Source: JAICMB01 sp963838885 (GTDB lineage: Bacteria; Acidobacteriota; Terriglobia; Bryobacterales; Bryobacteraceae). Taken from it: DNA of 64,000 bases. How positions within the stretch are numbered: position 1 is the stretch's first letter; each line of letters starts with the position of its first letter. This document shows positions 44,730 through 52,098 of this stretch, in pieces. A model generated the notes under the pieces. It was given only the letters and a program-made list of their open reading frames with translations, did no database searches and was not told the origin of the DNA. The translations under genes and the position numbers were made by a program. The DNA is taken from assembly GCA_963838885.1 (NCBI GenBank), contig CAWITB010000039.1:186001-250000 (forward strand), given 5' to 3'.

Positions 44730-45063
44730 ATTATCGACTCGTCAAGTAGGCGACGTCACTGTTATCGATGCGAGCGGGAGGATTACTCTGGGCGAGGGCG
44801 CCAGCGCCTTCCGCGACACGGTCCGCGATCTGGCGGCCGCCGGACACAAGAAGCTGTTGCTCAACCTGGGCGATGTAACCTATATCGACAGCTCCGGCAT
44901 CGGCGAGCTCGTCTCCGGTTTCACCACCGTCACCAATCATGGCGGCCAACTGAAGCTGCTGGGACTGAACAAGCGCGTTAAAGACTTGCTTCAGATCACC
45001 AAACTCTACACCGTATTCGAGGTTTACGACGACGAGGCCGCGGCCATTCGAAGCTTCGCTTGA
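44719..45063 (+). CDS. STAS-domain anti-anti-sigma factor (RsbV-like)
   Basis: 114 residues from GTG 44719, with GGAGGGAGAA just upstream. STAS fold with the phosphorylatable Ser (about residue 58) in VTYIDSSGIGELVSGF, followed by GGQLKLLGLNKRVKDLLQIT and LYTVFEVYDDEAAAI. When unphosphorylated it should sequester the RsbW-like kinase and free its sigma factor. Followed by a hairpin terminator at 45081. Confidence 0.92.
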   Translation: MSIKLSTRQVGDVTVIDASGRITLGEGASAFRDTVRDLAAAGHKKLLLNLGDVTYIDSSGIGELVSGFTTVTNHGGQLKLLGLNKRVKDLLQITKLYTVFEVYDDEAAAIRSFA

Positions 45064-45080
45064 GCGCCCGCGTATAACTC

Positions 45081-45108
45081 AGGGGCGGCCGTTTATCGCG
45101 CCGCCCCT
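45081..45108 (+). terminator. Hairpin terminator after the STAS gene
   Basis: Perfect 9-bp stem AGGGGCGGC / GCCGCCCCT with a 10-nt loop, 17 bp after the stop codon. It is followed by the A/T-rich ATGTTAAAATTT rather than a clean T run. Confidence 0.6.
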
Positions 45109-45146
45109 ATGTTAAAATTTAGTTTCCCCCTGTAAGAGGTTCTTCA

Positions 45147-45848
45147 TTGGATAGGGCTACCCGAAAAGAATTAAAAAGCGACAAGTTTGCCCTGGAAGTC
45201 CAGCACGGCTTCGAGTTCGTGACGGGTCATCGTCAAAGTCTGGTGCGCTGGAGCATCGTCGGCGGCGCGGCAGTCATAGTCATCGTCGCCGCGCTGCTGT
45301 TTATGCAACACCGCGCCACCGTCCAGCAAGCCGCGCTTCAGAATGCGATGCGCACCGAAAATGCCGCCGTCGGCCCGGCCAATAACGAGTACATTCTCTC
45401 CTATCCGACGCAAGCGGCCAAGGACCAGGCCGCGGTAAAGGCATGGACCGAGATCGCCGCCAAGTACGGCGGCAGCGAGGCCGGCGTGATCGCCGAATAT
45501 TACCTCGCCAGCCACGCCGCCGATCGAGGGAATGTGCAGGAAGCGGAAAAGCGTTTCCAGGAAGTCGTCGACTCCGGGAAGACGAATTACTCCTCGCTAG
45601 CCCGGCTGCCGCTCGCGCAGCTCTATGCCTCGGACGGAAAAATGGACCAGGCCAAGAAAACCTTGCAGGAGGTCATCGCTCATCCCACCGCGATGGTTTC
45701 GAAGGATGCCGCGACCATCGCGCTCGCTCGCCTGATCGCGCCAAGCGACCCGCAAGGCGCGCGCAAGCTGCTCGAGCCTTTGCGCGGCAGCGATCGCAGC
45801 GCCGTCAGCCGCGCGGCGATCACCGCTATCAGCGACCTGCCGAAGTGA
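45147..45848 (+). CDS. Membrane-anchored TPR protein (YfgM/BamD-like)
   Basis: 233 residues from TTG 45147, with AAGAGG about 7 nt upstream. A charged N-terminus (RATRKELKSDKFALEVQHG) precedes one membrane helix (WSIVGGAAVIVIVAALLFM, residues 32-52). The C-terminal part has tetratricopeptide-type helices (AGVIAEYYLASHAADRGNVQ, SLARLPLAQLYASDGKMDQA). The layout matches YfgM-like periplasmic chaperone-associated proteins. Its stop overlaps the next start as GTGA. Confidence 0.75.
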   Translation: MDRATRKELKSDKFALEVQHGFEFVTGHRQSLVRWSIVGGAAVIVIVAALLFMQHRATVQQAALQNAMRTENAAVGPANNEYILSYPTQAAKDQAAVKAWTEIAAKYGGSEAGVIAEYYLASHAADRGNVQEAEKRFQEVVDSGKTNYSSLARLPLAQLYASDGKMDQAKKTLQEVIAHPTAMVSKDAATIALARLIAPSDPQGARKLLEPLRGSDRSAVSRAAITAISDLPK

Positions 45849-46990
45849 CCGCCGCGCCGGGATTCGGCCTCCTGGAGCATTTGGCGTTTCCGGTGGAGCA
45901 TAGCGCCGGACGGCGTTATCCCGAATTCCCGCACGCTTACCGCAACGAGTTTCAGCGCGACCGCGACCGCATCGTTCATTCGCGCGCGTTCCGCCGGTTG
46001 GAGAACAAGACGCAGGTGTTCGCGCCCGGCGTTTCCGACCATTTTCGTAATCGCCTGACCCACACCATTGAGGTCGCCCAAGTTGCGCGCACCGTTGCCG
46101 CCGCCCTCGGACTCAATGAAGATCTGACCGAGGCGCTGGCGCTCGTCCACGACGTCGGGCATCCGCCCTTCGCTCACGCTGGCGAAGAAGCATTGAAGGA
46201 CCAGATGCAGCGCTTTGGCGAATCCTTCGATCACAATATCCACGGCCTCCGGATCGTGGATAGCTTCGAGCAGCGCTACGTCCGTTTTCCAGGCCTGAAC
46301 CTCACCTTCGAAGTGCGCGAGGGCATCGTCAAGCACTCTCGCGACCTGACGCCAGGCGCCGATCCTGCCCTCGATGAATATTTACCCGCGTTGCGCCCCG
46401 TAATCGAGGCGCAACTGATCGACTTGGCCGATGAGATCGCTTACAACACGGCGGATCTCGACGATGCGCACTCCGCCCAAATGTTCGAGATCGGCGATCT
46501 GCAGGCCGCGGTCCCGGAGCTTCACGCCGCGTACGGCGATTTTGAGAATCAGTTCCCAGGCGCTCCCGAACGCGTGCTCTTTCAGGAGTCCGTGCGGGCC
46601 CTCATCGACGAGCTTGTATCGGGCCTGGTCGAGGGAACTGCCGCGCAAGTGGAAGAGGCCGGCGTTTGCGACGCCGCCAAAGTGCGATGTCTCGCCCATC
46701 GCGTCTCCGCCTTCACGCCCGCCGCGCGGGAGACAACTTCACGGCTCAAGCAGTTCCTGCGCGAGCGCGTGTATTTCGCCGAGCCACTCGTCTCCGGACG
46801 GCGTAGGTCCGCGGCGATGATCGCCGAGCTATTCGAACATTTCCTCGCGCATCCCGCGGACCTGCCGCAAAATTACGTCGATGAGATGCGGCATCAGCCC
46901 CTTCATCGCATCGTGTGCGACTATATCGCGGGGATGACCGACGGCTTTTTCCTGCGCTGCTACGAGCAGGCCCTCGGCCATAAAGGATAA
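45845..46990 (+). CDS. dgt: Deoxyguanosinetriphosphate triphosphohydrolase-like HD-domain protein
   Basis: 381 residues from GTG 45845. dGTPase family: YRNEFQRDRDRIVHSRAFRR, LENKTQVFAP, then the HD-domain metal ligands in RNRLTHTIEVAQVAR, LVHDVGHPPFAHAGE and HNIHGLRIVDSFEQRY, and a distal Asp in DLADEIAYNTADLDDA. It hydrolyses dNTPs to the deoxynucleoside and triphosphate, controlling nucleotide pools. Start and stop overlap the preceding TPR gene by 4 bp, so they are co-expressed. Confidence 0.92.
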   Translation: MTAAPGFGLLEHLAFPVEHSAGRRYPEFPHAYRNEFQRDRDRIVHSRAFRRLENKTQVFAPGVSDHFRNRLTHTIEVAQVARTVAAALGLNEDLTEALALVHDVGHPPFAHAGEEALKDQMQRFGESFDHNIHGLRIVDSFEQRYVRFPGLNLTFEVREGIVKHSRDLTPGADPALDEYLPALRPVIEAQLIDLADEIAYNTADLDDAHSAQMFEIGDLQAAVPELHAAYGDFENQFPGAPERVLFQESVRALIDELVSGLVEGTAAQVEEAGVCDAAKVRCLAHRVSAFTPAARETTSRLKQFLRERVYFAEPLVSGRRRSAAMIAELFEHFLAHPADLPQNYVDEMRHQPLHRIVCDYIAGMTDGFFLRCYEQALGHKG

Positions 46991-46995
46991 ACGGG

Positions 46996-47148
46996 TTAAT
47001 CCCCGGCGGTCAACATGTTCTGTATCTCCGCCGTGCGCACGCCGTAAATTTTCGAAACTTGCCGGCAAATCTGCGCGGCGATCTTCGAGGGCTCCTCCGT
47101 CTCGAGCGCATCGAGCTCGATCTTCAAATACAAAACAGTGCGCGTCAT
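46996..47148 (-). CDS. Small conserved-looking protein of unknown function
   Basis: 50 residues from ATG 47148 (MTRTVLYLKIELDALETEEP). A beta strand is followed by two helices (SKIAAQICRQVSKIYGVRTA, EIQNMLTAGD). I recognise no family. It is convergent with the dGTPase gene, with 5 bp between stops. The start lies 7 nt after TATCAT, the last of three TATCAT repeats. Confidence 0.5.
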   Translation of the reverse strand: MTRTVLYLKIELDALETEEPSKIAAQICRQVSKIYGVRTAEIQNMLTAGD

Positions 47149-47155
47149 CATCCCA

Positions 47156-47188
47156 ATGATACGCCCCCAATGATACACCGCGATGATA
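47156..47188 (-). repeat. Three tandem TATCAT boxes upstream of the small protein
   Basis: On the minus strand TATCAT occurs at 47161-47156, 47175-47170 and 47188-47183, spaced 13-14 bp, each followed by a G-rich step (TGGG, TGGG, CGCG). The box nearest the gene is placed as a leaderless -10. The others could be alternative -10 elements or a regulator site. Confidence 0.4.
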
Positions 47189-47225
47189 CGATGGTGGTGT
47201 CTCGCCCACCCGACGAGCTTTCCCC

Positions 47226-47861
47226 ATGAAGTGCGTGATTTGCGAGGCGCGCAAGGCGCGCCGCTACTGTCCCGGCGTCAGGGGCGAAATCTGCACGGTC
47301 TGCTGCGGTACGGAGCGCGAAAACACCGTCGATTGCCCGTTCGATTGCGTCTATTTGCGCGAGGCGCGCTTGCGCGAAAAACGCAACGAGCTCGACATCT
47401 CGCCTGAGAAGATCCCATTTTCCGAGATACGCATTCCCGAGCGCTACCTTCAGGAGCACGAAGACATCGCGCGCGTGGTCACCGAAACCGTCGTGGAGGC
47501 CGTGTTCGCGACGCCGGGAGCCATTGACTACGACGTCCGCGAAGCGTTCGAGGCCCTGCTCAAGACCTATAAGACTTTGCAGAGCGGCCTGGTATACGAA
47601 AGCCGGCCGGTGAATCCCATTGCCGCGAATATCTATACTCTGATTCAGTCCGGCGTCGAGGAAGGGCGTAAACAGATCCTGTCCACCAATGGCATCTCCG
47701 TTCGCGACGCCGACGTCATGGGCATGCTCTTGATCCTGCACCGCCAGGAATACCATCACAACAACGGCCGCAGGCGAGGCCGCGCGTTCATCGATTACCT
47801 GCGCCAGTTCTTCCCCGATCGCGCGGGCGTGAATCGAACGGCCGCGCCGCTCATCGTATAA
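47226..47861 (+). CDS. Cys-rich N-terminal domain protein of unknown function
   Basis: 211 residues. Eight cysteines fall in the first 41 positions (C3, C6, C15, C23, C26, C27, C37, C41; for example KCVICEARKARRYCPG and ICTVCCGTERENTVDCPF), suggesting one or two zinc sites or an iron-sulfur site. The rest is helical (AREAFEALLKTYKTLQSGLV-like, LIQSGVEEGRKQILS) and ends with YLRQFFPDRAG. I know no function for it. It heads a tight operon with CbiX (3 bp gap), an FNR-type reductase and a membrane protein. Confidence 0.6.
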   Translation: MKCVICEARKARRYCPGVRGEICTVCCGTERENTVDCPFDCVYLREARLREKRNELDISPEKIPFSEIRIPERYLQEHEDIARVVTETVVEAVFATPGAIDYDVREAFEALLKTYKTLQSGLVYESRPVNPIAANIYTLIQSGVEEGRKQILSTNGISVRDADVMGMLLILHRQEYHHNNGRRRGRAFIDYLRQFFPDRAGVNRTAAPLIV

Positions 47862-47864
47862 GAC

Positions 47865-48236
47865 ATGACCGCTTTCGTGGTCTTCGCCCACGGCTCGCGA
47901 ATCGAGGCGGCGAACGAAGCCGTACGGGCCGTCTCGGCGGAGTTGAAGGCGGCGCTACCCGCCGGAGATTTTGCGGTCGCCAGCGCCTTTCTCGAGCTCG
48001 GCGAACCCGATTTGCCCGCGGCCGTCGAGCGCCTCGTCGCCGACGGCGCCTCGCGCGTCGTGGTCCTTCCTTATTTCCTTACTCTGGGCCGCCACGTGGA
48101 GCGCGATCTGCCGCGCATCGTCGCGGACATCTCGCGCAAATGCGGCGGCGCTCGCGTCGAGGTTGCGCCGCCGCTCGACGGTCACCCGGCGCTGCTTCAG
48201 ATTCTGCTGGAGCGCGCGCGAGGAGCGATCGAATGA
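47865..48236 (+). CDS. CbiX/SirB-type sirohydrochlorin chelatase
   Basis: 123 residues, the short single-domain chelatase form. Metal-site His residues lie in FVVFAHGSRIEAAN and LPYFLTLGRHVERDLPRI. It would insert cobalt or iron into sirohydrochlorin for cobalamin or siroheme. The remaining pathway genes are not in the window. It overlaps the next gene by 4 bp (ATGA). Confidence 0.88.
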   Translation: MTAFVVFAHGSRIEAANEAVRAVSAELKAALPAGDFAVASAFLELGEPDLPAAVERLVADGASRVVVLPYFLTLGRHVERDLPRIVADISRKCGGARVEVAPPLDGHPALLQILLERARGAIE

Positions 48237-48922
48237 AAGCCGTCCTCATCGAAACCCGCGAGATCGCGCCCAACGTGCGCCACTTCGTGTTCGAGGCGCC
48301 AGGCGTGCGCGAGTTTTATTTCATCCCCGGCCAGTTCGTCTCTCTCACTCACACAGTTCATGGCAGAGAGATCACCCGCCCCTACTCCATCGCTTCAAAG
48401 CCCGGGGGCAATCGCTTCGACTTGTGCCTCAACTTGGTCGAAGAGGGCCTATTCACGCCCTGGCTTTTCGACCTAAAGCCCGGTGATGAAATCGAGACCA
48501 GCGCGCCCTTGGGTTTTTTCGTAATTCGCAACCCCCAGCGCGACGCGATCTTCGTCGCAACCGGTACGGGCATAGCGCCTATGCGCTCCATGCTGGAAGC
48601 CTACCTTGGCCAGGACGATCCGCGGGAGCTTACGCTTATCTTCGGCGTGCGTCATGAGCACGGTCTCCTTTATCGCGACGAATTTGAAGAGCTGTCTCGC
48701 AAGCACCCCAATTTCCATTTTTTGCCAACTCTTACCCGCCCGGAGCCCTCCTGGACCGGCCGCATAGGCCGCGTGCAAGGCGCTTTGATCGAAGCGATTG
48801 GAGATCGCCGCGACCTCGACGTCTATATCTGTGGGCTCAAGGCCATGGTGGACGACGTACGCGCCATACTAAAGGGAATGGGTTTCGACCGCAAACAGAT
48901 CGTATACGAGAAGTACGATTAA
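48233..48922 (+). CDS. Ferredoxin-NADP reductase-like oxidoreductase
   Basis: 229 residues from ATG 48233. The FAD site RPYSIASKPGG lies within the N-terminal barrel, with GDEIETSAPLGFFVIR after it. The NAD(P) domain begins DAIFVATGTGIAPMRSMLEA and continues to ELTLIFGVRHEHGLLYRDEF and DVYICGLKAMVDDVRAILKG. No fused 2Fe-2S domain, so it must pair with a separate ferredoxin or flavodoxin. Its neighbour CbiX suggests a possible role in tetrapyrrole metal chemistry; this is inference. Confidence 0.88.
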   Translation: MKAVLIETREIAPNVRHFVFEAPGVREFYFIPGQFVSLTHTVHGREITRPYSIASKPGGNRFDLCLNLVEEGLFTPWLFDLKPGDEIETSAPLGFFVIRNPQRDAIFVATGTGIAPMRSMLEAYLGQDDPRELTLIFGVRHEHGLLYRDEFEELSRKHPNFHFLPTLTRPEPSWTGRIGRVQGALIEAIGDRRDLDVYICGLKAMVDDVRAILKGMGFDRKQIVYEKYD

Positions 48923-49206
48923 TGATGGTGCTGAACCGCGGCGTCACGCTCGCCCTCGGGCTCGTCTTCGTGTTCGCCGCCGTCGTCGCGATCCTGGCGG
49001 CCATTCTGCCTGGACCGCGTAAGCCCACCGATTATCTGGTGATGGGCGTGGTGGCCACGCTGCTCTGCCTGGTGCTGCTATTCCTCGCTCTAGTGGTCGC
49101 GCCGGGCCGCGCCGCAGTGGCGCGCCACAAAATGGCAGGCGTTGCGGCCCCGGCGCAAGAGAAGTCCGGCGAAGATCAAACCGCGCGCACTTCCACCGAT
49201 TTGTAA
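48922..49206 (+). CDS. Small membrane protein of unknown function
   Basis: 94 residues. Two membrane helices (TLALGLVFVFAAVVAILAAI and VVATLLCLVLLFLALVVAPG) with a short polar tail. The start shares its A with the TAA of the reductase gene (TAATG), so it is co-translated. Its 3' end overlaps the convergent PfkB gene by 31 bp. Confidence 0.6.
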   Translation: MMVLNRGVTLALGLVFVFAAVVAILAAILPGPRKPTDYLVMGVVATLLCLVLLFLALVVAPGRAAVARHKMAGVAAPAQEKSGEDQTARTSTDL

Positions 49207-50102
49207 ATCGCCTTGGCTTGAGTCTGCGTGGCAAATTCCATGCCCGGCAACTGCGTGCTGGCCGTCCCCTCTGCAACGCCCCAACGCACCGCATCCGGGA
49301 ACGCGCTTCCCTTCGTACTCGCCCAGACGAACGCCGCCGCCATGGCGTCGCCCGCGCCAATGGGGGAAAGCGCCTCGATTCGAGGCGGCGAAAGCTCCAG
49401 CGTCGCTTCGCTATCGGTCGCGACCGCTCCACGACTCCCGAGCGACAGAATCACGGCCTCCGCTCCCATGGCTTTGATCCGCGCCGCAGCCTCGCGGAAG
49501 TGCGCCCGCGTCAGAAGCGCCCGGTTCAGAAGCCGCTCCGCCTCCTGCTGGTTCGGCGTCACCACCGTCGGCTCCGCCTCGACGCCGCGTAGCAGCGCCT
49601 CGCCGTCCGTGTCCAGCAGCGTTTTCACATTATGGCCTCTTGCCATGCGAATCAATTGGCAATAGAAATCCGGCGAAACACCCGGCGGAACGCTGCCGCA
49701 CAACATCAGCCATTCGGCCTTGGGCAGATGCTTCGCCATGGCGGCTTCGACGCGCTCCTGGTCCTTGGTCGTGAGATGCGGGCCCAGCTCGTTGAGCTTG
49801 ATCGCAAGTCCGTGTTTATCCGTGATCGTAAAATTAACGCGGATTTCTTCCTTGATGTGTACTACCTCGACTGGAAATCCAGCTTTAGCAAGCAATGTCT
49901 CGAACAACTCGCCGGTCTTCCCGCCCGAGGTAACTACTGCCCGGGTCTTGACGCCGAACGAGTGCAGCACGCGCGAAGCGTTGATTCCGCGCCCGCCCGC
50001 CGCGTCCTCTTGCGACAAAATGTAGGCGCGATCCTCGAAAACCAGGCGGTCCGCGAGGACGTTTCGATCGACCGCTGGATTGATGGTGAGCGTCAGAACC
50101 AA
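49176..50102 (-). CDS. PfkB-family sugar kinase, 1-phosphofructokinase-like
   Basis: 308 residues from TTG 50102 (VLTLTINPAVDRNVLADRLV). PfkB/ribokinase fold: the start motif LTINPAVDR, substrate motif GGRGINASRVLHSFG, and PfkB signature 2 SPIGAGDAMAAAFVWAS with the catalytic Asp. The TINPAxD opening is typical of 1-phosphofructokinase and tagatose-6-phosphate kinase. No PTS or aldolase gene is adjacent, so the substrate is open. The start lies 6 nt after TACCAT, which overlaps the -10-like box of the divergent gene. Confidence 0.85.
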   Translation of the reverse strand: MVLTLTINPAVDRNVLADRLVFEDRAYILSQEDAAGGRGINASRVLHSFGVKTRAVVTSGGKTGELFETLLAKAGFPVEVVHIKEEIRVNFTITDKHGLAIKLNELGPHLTTKDQERVEAAMAKHLPKAEWLMLCGSVPPGVSPDFYCQLIRMARGHNVKTLLDTDGEALLRGVEAEPTVVTPNQQEAERLLNRALLTRAHFREAAARIKAMGAEAVILSLGSRGAVATDSEATLELSPPRIEALSPIGAGDAMAAAFVWASTKGSAFPDAVRWGVAEGTASTQLPGMEFATQTQAKAIYKSVEVRAV

Positions 50103-50108
50103 GCCACA

Positions 50109-50118
50109 ATGGTAACCT
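50109..50118. promoter_or_regulatory. Overlapping divergent -10-like boxes between the PfkB kinase and EamA genes
   Basis: Minus strand TACCAT (50114-50109) ends 6 nt before TTG 50102. Plus strand TAACCT (50113-50118) ends 7 nt before TTG 50126. The boxes share two base pairs and the two start codons are only 23 bp apart. Confidence 0.4.
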
Positions 50119-50125
50119 GAGCTTC

Positions 50126-51061
50126 TTGCGGCAACATCGCCAATGGCGGGCCTACGCGGCGCTCGCCGCGGTGTGTTTCTTCTGGGGAACCACTTATCTC
50201 GCCATTCGCATGTCCGAGGAAATGATCTCGCCCGCACAACTGGTGTCCATCCGCTATATCATCTCAGGAGCGCTTCTGCTGTCGGGAGCGAAATTTGCTG
50301 GAGCGCGTCTCCCCCGCGGCCGCGAGCTCTTGCTGACCGCCTTTTTCGGTCTCCTCATCCTAGGAATTGGGAACGGCGCCCTGGCGTACGCGGAAGAAAT
50401 CGTCCCCAGCGGACTCGCCGCCATCTTCATCAGCGTGTCTCCCTTCTGGATGGTCGGCTTCGAAGCGGCGCTGCCCGGCGGCGAGCGCCTGCACGGGCCC
50501 ACCATCGCGGCCATGATGGTAGGACTCCTCGGCGCCGTGCTCCTGGTGGGACCCAGCGCGATTCAGAATGGCTTCGCCGGCCCTGTTCTAAAAGGATTCG
50601 TTCTCTTGCAATTCGGCTGCTGCGGATGGGCCTTGGGTTCCATTCTGCAGCGCCGCCAGCAGACGCAAGCCCATCCCTTCGTCAGCGGCGCCGTGCAACA
50701 GCTCGCCACTGGTCTGGTCTTTGCGGTCCCCGCATTGCTGTTGCCCTCGAGGCCAATCCACTGGACCGCACGCGGTTGCGGCGCCGTGATGTATCTCGTA
50801 ATTTTCGGCGGCATCGTCGGCTATAGCGCCTATCTTTACGCGCTTGAGAATCTGCCCGTCGCCGTCGCCAGTATTTACACCTATATCAATCCCATCGTCG
50901 CCGTCTTCCTCGGCTGGCTATTTTATCGCGAGCCGTTCGGCTGGCGCGAGCTCGCTTCGATGAGCGTCATCTTTCTCGGCGTCGCTCTGGTGAAGAGATT
51001 CGGCGCGCGCTCAGAACGTCGCTTCATAGCGGCCGCTAACCGGAAACGCGCCGTTTCTTAG
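50126..51061 (+). CDS. EamA/DMT-family transporter
   Basis: 311 residues, ten predicted membrane helices in two EamA repeats. The first begins YAALAAVCFFWGTTYLAIRM. The second carries GAVMYLVIFGGIVGYSAYLY, ALENLPVAVASIYTYINPIV and AVFLGWLFYREP, the conserved end of the EamA domain. Likely a metabolite exporter; substrate unknown. The start is TTG 50126, the only one allowing a complete first helix with its cytoplasmic lead. Confidence 0.9.
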   Translation: MRQHRQWRAYAALAAVCFFWGTTYLAIRMSEEMISPAQLVSIRYIISGALLLSGAKFAGARLPRGRELLLTAFFGLLILGIGNGALAYAEEIVPSGLAAIFISVSPFWMVGFEAALPGGERLHGPTIAAMMVGLLGAVLLVGPSAIQNGFAGPVLKGFVLLQFGCCGWALGSILQRRQQTQAHPFVSGAVQQLATGLVFAVPALLLPSRPIHWTARGCGAVMYLVIFGGIVGYSAYLYALENLPVAVASIYTYINPIVAVFLGWLFYREPFGWRELASMSVIFLGVALVKRFGARSERRFIAAANRKRAVS

Positions 51062-52066
51062 CGCTCGCGCGTTCGGATTTCACGCTTTTGCGAGGCGCTT
51101 CTTCGGGCGCCGAAGCGGCCGTCTTCCGGCCCGCGGCCGCTTCCAGGCTTTTTTGCAGCGCGTCCATGATATCGACCACCTTGGCCGCGGGCTGCTCCGC
51201 CGCCGGCGCGACTTCCCTGCCCTGCACCTTGGATTCGATCAACTGCCGCAATCGCTCGCGATACGCGTCCTTGAACTTCTCGGGCTCAAAGGGCGCGGCC
51301 AGAGTGTCGATCAGCATCTTCGCGAGCCCCAGTTCTTTCGGCGTCACAAGCTTCGCGTCGGTGCGGAACTCCTGCGTCGTGCGGACCTCGTCGGGGTAAA
51401 ACATCGTGTGCGTGACGATGCCGCTCTTGCCGGGCCGCAGGATCATGACATGTTCGCGGCGGTGCATGGCAACCTGCGCCAGCGCGACAAAGCCGCTCTC
51501 TCTCATGCCCTCGAAAAGCAAGGCGTAGGCCTTTTCCCCGGCATCTTCCGGCGCCATGTAATAGGAAGTTTCCAGATACACCGGATCGATCTCGGCGAAA
51601 CGCACGAACTCCACGATCTGCATCTCGGAGGCGGTCGGCGGCGTGATCTTGCGAATGTCTTCCTCATCGAGGACGACGTATTGATCTTTGGCGTACTCGT
51701 AACCGCGCAAGATCTCGCTGCGCGGAATGGGCGTGTTGGCTGTAGGATCCACCAACGTTTGGCGTATGCGCGAGACCGGAGCGATCTCCGGCTCGGGCTC
51801 GGGTTCCACTTGCGTCCGCGGCTCGGGCACGAACGCGCGTCCGCCCGCGGCTTGGATTTTGGGCGCGCCGGGAACGTGCATGGCCGCGATGCCGCGCCGC
51901 GGCTCTTCGACCGCCTGCAGGCGTTTTTTTGTTCCACCGCCTGTCGCCGTGGCGCCCGATGGAGCTGGTGCAGGCTCACTTTTTCGGCGCGAGCGGCGCG
52001 AAACAGGCGCACCGGGATCGAGACCAAGCCAAAGGTCAAGTGGCCTTTCCAGACGGTTGAAGCCAT
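51036..52066 (-). CDS. ku: Ku protein (non-homologous end joining), frame break at an A-AAA-AAC heptamer
   Basis: The N-terminus MASTVWKGHLTFGLVSIPVR (from ATG 52066) and VSLHQLHRAP are in one frame. The Ku core continues in the -1 frame: PRSEILRGYEYAKDQYVVLD, EEDIRKITPPTASEMQIVEF, IDPVYLETSYYMAPEDAGEK, ILRPGKSGIVTHTMFYPDEV and a basic Lys/Arg tail. The break coincides with a run of seven A (minus strand, 51930-51924), read CAA AAA AAC. A -1 slip there gives a continuous 343-residue Ku. An intact Ku homodimer binds DNA ends and recruits LigD; no ligD is nearby. Either a base is missing in the sequence, or expression needs slippage. Confidence 0.88.
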
Positions 52067-52098
52067 ATTGGTTAGAGGGTAAGCACCACGCGGCCGTT

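Noticed and set aside
51503..52066. A separate 187-residue basic protein at the start of the Ku locus
   Set aside because: Its first 40 residues are the Ku N-terminus; the remainder is an arginine/serine-rich out-of-frame translation.
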